Shown here: one piece after another, positions 60,801 through 64,000 of the stretch
Position numbering within the stretch: position 1 is the stretch's first letter
Layout of the letters: the number at the start of each line of letters is the position of its first letter
NCBI RefSeq assembly: GCF_047920995.1
Contig: NZ_JBLRWZ010000005.1
Coordinates: 20,546 to 84,545, forward strand
From: Aliidiomarina sp047920995
Lineage (GTDB): Bacteria; Pseudomonadota; Gammaproteobacteria; Enterobacterales; Alteromonadaceae
Length of the DNA: 64,000 nucleotides
Direction: 5' to 3'
Position numbers and translations under genes: made by a program
Notes under the pieces: generated by a model
Told to the model about the DNA's origin: nothing
Database searches by the model: none
Seen by the model: only the letters and a program-made list of their open reading frames with translations

Positions 60801-61249
60801 TATCCATTCCGCTTACCGTAATCGGGATTATGCCGGGCTTCTGGTTCTTGAATATGTTTAAGGCCGATATTATGGGTTACCCCAACCCTGCATTATTCAC
60901 TGCCACGGCGATGATCGGCATGATTGCCTTAGCCGGCATCGTAGTGCGAAACGCATTAATACTGATTGAGTTTATTCAGCAACGCTTGCGTACCCCATGC
61001 ACGTTGAAAGAAGCATTATTTGATGCGGGAGCCGCGCGTACACGGCCGATATTGTTAACAGCGGGAACCACAATGTTAGCGAATATTGTAATTACCCTTG
61101 ATCCAATCTTTAACGGCTTGGCATGGGCAGTAATATTCGGTATCACCGCCTCTACTTTATTTACCTTACTGGTAATTCCAGTGGTGTATTACCTCATGTA
61201 TAAAGATGCGGAAGGTTATGGTTTGCCGCAGCAACAGGAGAATGAATAA
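57896..61249 (+). CDS. RND-family efflux permease
   Basis: 1117 residues, a full AcrB-like RND pump. The first membrane helix is about 22-42. The porter motifs PMADVMVTAPGLSARQVATQ and VTEPLERLVSQIDGVEYVYS are present. Membrane helix 4 holds the proton-relay Asp pair in GLIVDDPIAAIDNIERHMRE. The C-terminal half repeats the pattern, with AGIVVRNALILIEFIQQRL. Substrates are unknown; metal, sulfur-compound or organic efflux cannot be told apart. TAAGGAGTAAG precedes the ATG, 10 bp after the DUF2892 gene, and the stop overlaps the adaptor ATG. Confidence 0.92.
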   Translation: MGAATKNDRQLAEQGKLISWFLNSAFPPILIGFALLLGVVALILTPREEDPQIVVPMADVMVTAPGLSARQVATQVTEPLERLVSQIDGVEYVYSQSNRDHATVTVRFYVGEDRETSLVKLYNKLYSSQDQIPAVVNTWAVKPIEIDDVAIVVAALYSTDAEQADAFALRRVAEQATQKLKSIKNTSRVEVTGGQARTIQIELDSVGLAAHSTTLSDIARAVQVSNSQVTAGMLHQQNRVVQIESGEFFRSASELANTVVNVVNGKPVYLRDVANVIDGPEQASSYTFFYPGPEFQGLGADSGADKFPAVFISVGKQRGSNAVWVADNVLDTLAELEAEWLPEGVGISVIRNYGETANDKVSELVSSLAVAVLVVVVFVGLFLSWRAALVVAIAIPIAYGATLGMDLLFGYTINRVTLFALILALGLIVDDPIAAIDNIERHMRESGKVTKRTVIGAMVEIRSALLMSTLAIIIVFTPMFFITGMMGPYMAPMAFNVPVSVIFSTITAFLITPWLAYKIMGKAKQTGAYDPSTSILYKGYRKILEPLLDSKKRAKVFLWSVAGLFIIAAALPAMRLVPLKLLPHDNKNEFQLIVDMREGDSVEATAMALERMAEYLQRVPEVASVSTFAGIASPMDFNGMVRHYFHRNQPWQGEARIVLADKHRRTMQSNEMVNRLRDPLEEIAAAVGARLKIVQMPPGPPVLATVVAEIYGDTQTPYEDLESAAQVLAERMRKEDFVSEVDTSVPYEYKVWRFVVDREKAALSGISAQDIHQSIYAATAGLTIDQLQQPTEINPLPIEIRLPVGSRDNPAHLLSLYVRGEQGIAQQSQGNGLVAAPAPLVQLAELGQFVEMPAERPILHKNLRPVAYVYAEPVGRVPADVVADVMVDQNSDRNEKVPRWQRHYFNNGSGLGWSVPDDIQVVWSGEGEWKITLDVFRDLGIAYGVALLGVYIVMVLQTGLKGVSGIMMLSIPLTVIGIMPGFWFLNMFKADIMGYPNPALFTATAMIGMIALAGIVVRNALILIEFIQQRLRTPCTLKEALFDAGAARTRPILLTAGTTMLANIVITLDPIFNGLAWAVIFGITASTLFTLLVIPVVYYLMYKDAEGYGLPQQQENE

Positions 61250-62310
61250 TGAATCGTAAGCGTATAGTTGTTTTTGTTGCTGCGTTATTGGGATTGGCAT
61301 TGGTGTTTGCCTGGCTTGCCGGAATTTTTGTGGGCAAGCTGCCAACTGAAACGCGTACCCCGGCAGCAAGCGCTGAGCCGAATACATTTGCTGTGAGCAC
61401 CACCGTAGTATCGCAAACCCGCAATTTTAGTGGCAGTTTGCAGGCCCGCCAGCAATCGTCGATTTCTGCTCGGATTACTGCACGGGTAGCCGAGGTTTTG
61501 GTAGATGCAGGCGATGTAGTACAAGCGGGTGATATTTTATTGCGCTTAGAAAGCGATGATCTCAGTTCGCGAGTGCGGCAACAAGAGCAAGGCCTAGCAG
61601 CAGCTCAGGCGCGAGTAAACGAAGCCCGCTCGAACTTCCAACGTATTGCTACCGTGGTAAGCCAAGGTGTTTTGCCTGAAGCACGATTAGATGAGGCGCG
61701 CGCTGCGCGTGACAGTGCAGAAGCAGATTTGATTCGCGCACGAGAAGCGCTATCTGAGGCTCGTACTAGCGAAAGTTTTAGCGTGATTATGGCACCTTTT
61801 CATGGTGTGGTAAGCCGCCGGGCAGTGTTTACCGGTGATACCGCTACGCCGGGCATGTTGTTAGTGAGCATGTATGATCCAGAAAGCTTGCGTTTAGAAG
61901 CCCCTGTTAGTGAATCGGTGCTCGCTTTCATTAGTTTGGGCGATGCCTTACCGATTGAGCTTGATGTATTTGCGAGCAAAACTAATGCCACGGTTGTGGA
62001 AATTGAACCTGCTGCCGATACAGCGTCACGTAGCTTCAACGTGCGTTTGCAGCCGGAGAGCACCGCAGGAATGTATCCAGGCATGTACGGCAAGGTGGCT
62101 GTGCCAGTAGGGCAGCGAGAAGCGTTGCTCGTACCTGCACTGGCGATTACCCGGTTGGGCCAGCTTAATTACGTACATGTGTGGCGTGATGGCCAACAAG
62201 AGCGCCGCTTAGTGCGCTTAGGTGAGGCATTTACCCACAATGGTGCAGAAATGGTGGAAGTGGTTGCCGGCCTTAATTTCGGCGAAGAGCTTGTATTGTT
62301 AAATCAGTAG
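61249..62310 (+). CDS. RND efflux periplasmic adaptor (membrane fusion protein)
   Basis: 353 residues. An N-terminal anchor (about 5-28) is followed by the lipoyl half-motif SGSLQARQQSSISARITARV with AEVLVDAGDVVQAGDILLRL. A coiled-coil hairpin spans about 105-165 (AAQARVNEARSNFQRIATVV, GVLPEARLDEARAARDSAEA), then the second lipoyl half and the beta-barrel. It bridges the RND pump to an outer-membrane channel, which is not encoded here. The order permease then adaptor is the reverse of the common one. Its ATG overlaps the permease stop (TAATG). Confidence 0.92.
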   Translation: MNRKRIVVFVAALLGLALVFAWLAGIFVGKLPTETRTPAASAEPNTFAVSTTVVSQTRNFSGSLQARQQSSISARITARVAEVLVDAGDVVQAGDILLRLESDDLSSRVRQQEQGLAAAQARVNEARSNFQRIATVVSQGVLPEARLDEARAARDSAEADLIRAREALSEARTSESFSVIMAPFHGVVSRRAVFTGDTATPGMLLVSMYDPESLRLEAPVSESVLAFISLGDALPIELDVFASKTNATVVEIEPAADTASRSFNVRLQPESTAGMYPGMYGKVAVPVGQREALLVPALAITRLGQLNYVHVWRDGQQERRLVRLGEAFTHNGAEMVEVVAGLNFGEELVLLNQ

Positions 62311-62368
62311 TTAGGGAGCAGGGAGTTTGTGCGCTAAAATTGCCAAATAATGGTAATTAGAGGAGTTA

Positions 62369-63367
62369 ATGGTGTTGTTATCCTTTACTGATTTAGTGTG
62401 TCCCCTTGATGGTGAGCGATTGTGCCTTTCTGAGTACGGAAGTTCTTGGGAGTGTAACAAAGGGCATAGCTTCGATGTTGCTAAGCAAGGCTATGTGAAC
62501 TTGCTGTCAGTGCAACATAAGCGCAGTAAAGACCCGGGTGATAGTAAAGCCATGGTGGAAGCTCGCCGTCAGTTTCTCAATAGTGGCTACTATCAACCAA
62601 TAGCCGCGGCTATAAGTGAGGCTGTGTTCGCTGAGGCCGCAGGCATTAGTGGCTCTGAAGAGTGCTTTACTGTGTTAGATGCAGGATGCGGCGAAGGGTA
62701 CTACTTACGTGAATTACTGCAACACCCCGATGCAAATAATAGCACACTTAGTGTGGTAGGTATCGATGTCTCTAAGTGGGCGATACAGGCCGCAGCTAAG
62801 CAATCACTAGTAGACGTTTATGTTTATCCAGCGAGTGAGAATAATTCGCTGGCGGGGCTAACGGCTAAAGCTAAGGCGAGATCTAGCGGGCACTGGATTG
62901 TAGGAACTAATGCGCAAATGCCAATAGCAGACGCCTCGATTGATTGTGTACTGTGTATTTTTGGCTTTCCTGTATTCAGCGAGTTTTATCGTGTGCTGAG
63001 GCCCGGTGGTGTGTTAGTAATGCTTGATCCAACAAGCCAACATTTATTGGAACTGCGTGAACTGATATATCCAAAGCTCAACTCAGAACGAAAGCGTGTG
63101 TTAAGAACTGGTGAACACACTGGGCAAGGTACTGATGTAAATACTAAAGTGAGTTGTGGAGTAAATGCAGGAAGCTTTGCGAATGAATGCACCAGGCTTG
63201 TTGAATACTCATTGGAGCTATCCAGCAATACAGCTGTGCGAAATCTTTTGAGTATGACTCCGCACCTGTTCCGAGCTCCAGCAGAAGGTAAAGCTCGTGT
63301 TGCAAATTTACAGGGATTATCGGTGCGAGCGGCGGTTACAGTTACTATTCTCAGAAAAGGCGAGTAG
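62369..63367 (+). CDS. rlmA: 23S rRNA (guanine745-N1)-methyltransferase RlmA-like
   Basis: 332 residues, longer than E. coli RlmA (269). The N-terminal zinc knuckle is C..C..C..H in VCPLDGERLCLSEYGSSWEC and NKGHSFD. QGYVNLLSVQHKRSKDPGDS and MVEARRQFLNSGYYQPIA are strong RlmA signatures. The SAM-binding motif is VLDAGCGEGYYLRELL, and the post-motif is FGFPVFSEFYRVLRPGGVL. Extra residues lie around 155-175 and 245-275. The related RlmAII (G748) cannot be excluded, but a Gram-negative host favours G745. AGAGGAG precedes the ATG. Confidence 0.88.
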   Translation: MVLLSFTDLVCPLDGERLCLSEYGSSWECNKGHSFDVAKQGYVNLLSVQHKRSKDPGDSKAMVEARRQFLNSGYYQPIAAAISEAVFAEAAGISGSEECFTVLDAGCGEGYYLRELLQHPDANNSTLSVVGIDVSKWAIQAAAKQSLVDVYVYPASENNSLAGLTAKAKARSSGHWIVGTNAQMPIADASIDCVLCIFGFPVFSEFYRVLRPGGVLVMLDPTSQHLLELRELIYPKLNSERKRVLRTGEHTGQGTDVNTKVSCGVNAGSFANECTRLVEYSLELSSNTAVRNLLSMTPHLFRAPAEGKARVANLQGLSVRAAVTVTILRKGE

Positions 63368-63403
63368 AGAGCAATCGCGGGTCGTTACATTTCTTATCCG
63401 GGG

Positions 63404-63417
63404 TTGATGCATATCAA
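63404..63417. promoter_or_regulatory. Perfect FNR/Anr box upstream of the DGC-domain gene
   Basis: TTGAT-GCAT-ATCAA, an exact FNR palindrome. Its centre (63410.5) is about 41 bases before a start site expected near 63452 from the TACACT -10-like element at 63440-63445, the classical class II activation geometry. Confidence 0.75.
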
Positions 63418-63470
63418 CATCTCATTTATACATAGCGCTTACACTATGCTTCGTAATGAGGAGCATAGTT

Positions 63471-63878
63471 ATGGCAAATTTCAATACAAAACCCTTGGTT
63501 TATTCGTGCGCAGGCTGCACGCATGGTGCACAAATAGCGAACGATATTGCCGCACTGCTTTATCATGAGGGCGTTGCGGACGTGTCCTGTATCTCTGGAG
63601 TTAGTGGCTGTGTGCATGAATTTCTTTCGGTTGCGCACTCGGGCCGAGAAATCTTAGCGCTTGATGGCTGCCCTCAGCACTGCGTTCATAAAATCCTGCA
63701 GCAGCAATCTATACAACCAACCTGGCATGTTGATATAACAGATGTGTTAGAAGAAAAAATTGATACTGCAAATACCCCAAATAAAGAATACTCGTTAGCA
63801 GATACCTATCACGCATTAGAATATGTTTATGCAAAGCTTGGCTTAGGTAAAGTGATGACCAGTTTACCCAAATTATAA
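63471..63878 (+). CDS. DGC-domain putative zinc-binding protein
   Basis: 135 residues from the ATG at 63471, chosen because GAGGAG lies 7 bases upstream. Cysteine motifs: CAGCTHG (C13, C16), C40, SGCVHE (C47), and the name-giving LDGCPQHCV (C67, C71). DGC-domain proteins are small putative metal-binding proteins often found beside denitrification or anaerobic respiration genes; their biochemical role is not established. The perfect FNR site ahead of it indicates induction under low oxygen. It stands alone on the plus strand. Confidence 0.85.
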   Translation: MANFNTKPLVYSCAGCTHGAQIANDIAALLYHEGVADVSCISGVSGCVHEFLSVAHSGREILALDGCPQHCVHKILQQQSIQPTWHVDITDVLEEKIDTANTPNKEYSLADTYHALEYVYAKLGLGKVMTSLPKL

Positions 63879-63893
63879 TTCAGTTTTGTGCTG

Positions 63894-64000
63894 TTACACT
63901 ACTTTCGAGTAACGTTGCTGCCCTTCATGTAAGTAAGCATCAAATGTACTGCAAATACTGCGTACCCATAAGCGGCCAATAGCCGTAACCTGTAACGCAT
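63894..64000 (-). CDS. C-terminal end of an unidentified gene (runs off window)
   Basis: On the minus strand an open frame enters from the window edge and ends at a TAA (63894-63896). The last residues read ALQVTAIGRLWVRSICSTFD then AYLHEGQQRYSKVV. The residue composition looks like real protein, and its position convergent with the DGC gene is sensible. The family was not recognised from 35 residues. Confidence 0.5.
   Translation of the reverse strand, partial: ALQVTAIGRLWVRSICSTFDAYLHEGQQRYSKVV

Noticed and set aside
1..64000. CRISPR arrays, insertion sequences, prophage, tRNA or rRNA genes
   Set aside because: No regular spaced repeats, transposase or integrase genes, or tRNA-like cloverleaf ends were seen on reading; a tRNA/rRNA search program was not available.

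Overview
The window reads as part of the chromosome of a flagellated, probably marine or salt-adapted gammaproteobacterium. This is an inference from gene content: a Mrp-type Na+/H+ antiporter beside a NaChBac-type sodium channel, DUF4382 and CpdB lipoproteins, RlmJ/RlmA rRNA methyltransferases, YfhL/TrhP, and glutaryl-CoA dehydrogenase. An Alteromonadales/Idiomarinaceae-like host is plausible but not proven. No tRNA, rRNA, insertion sequence, phage or CRISPR array was seen.

Layout. 1-2.4 kb: start of mrpA, a divergent voltage-gated sodium channel gene, and an isochorismatase-fold hydrolase. 2.4-43.4 kb: one nearly complete flagellar locus with E. coli-like logic in a single block. It holds flgAMN (minus) against flgBCDEFGHIJKL (plus); fliFGHIJK-fliLMNOPQR (minus) with divergent fliE; flaG and fliC (minus, with an EamA transporter between them); a YcgR/PilZ-HD-GYP fusion; fliDST; a second FliK-like gene with a free-standing FlhB C-terminal-like gene; flhDC; motAB; flhBA; flhF; a reduced flhG-like gene; and fliA. 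43.4-64 kb: ordinary chromosomal genes, namely a serine hydrolase, rlmJ, cpdB, a DUF4382 lipoprotein, an OmpA-family porin, a coiled-coil membrane protein, gcdH plus a fused 2-oxoacid dehydrogenase E1, yfhL-trhP, an ArsR-type regulator with a DUF2892 protein and an RND pump, rlmA, and a DGC-domain protein behind a perfect FNR box.

Regulation. FlhDC should act as the master activator. FliA (sigma-28) and FlgM are both encoded here. Seven sequences match the enteric sigma-28 promoter (TAAAGTTT-N11-GCCGATAA or close to it): upstream of flgM, flgK, flaG, fliC, the YcgR-HD-GYP gene, fliD and motA. They place late genes (filament, cap, motor, c-di-GMP brake, anti-sigma factor) in class III. Two of them lie downstream of the longest possible start codons of flgM and flaG and so fix the true starts.

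Most unusual points. (1) An enteric FlhDC-type regulon carries FlhF, with about 360 extra C-terminal residues, followed by a small FlhG-like protein that keeps an FlhF-activating DQAxxLR-like motif but has no Walker A ATPase motif. (2) A late flagellar gene fuses a YcgR-like PilZ c-di-GMP receptor to an HD-GYP domain that has lost the HH of its HHExxDGxGYP motif. (3) FlgJ is only the rod-cap domain, and no chemotaxis genes lie between motAB and flhBA. (4) A two-cysteine ArsR regulator has the same ATTAG-N6-CTAAT palindrome inside its own promoter and ahead of a DUF2892-RND pump operon. (5) A NaChBac-type channel is divergent from mrpA and adjacent to the flagellar locus.
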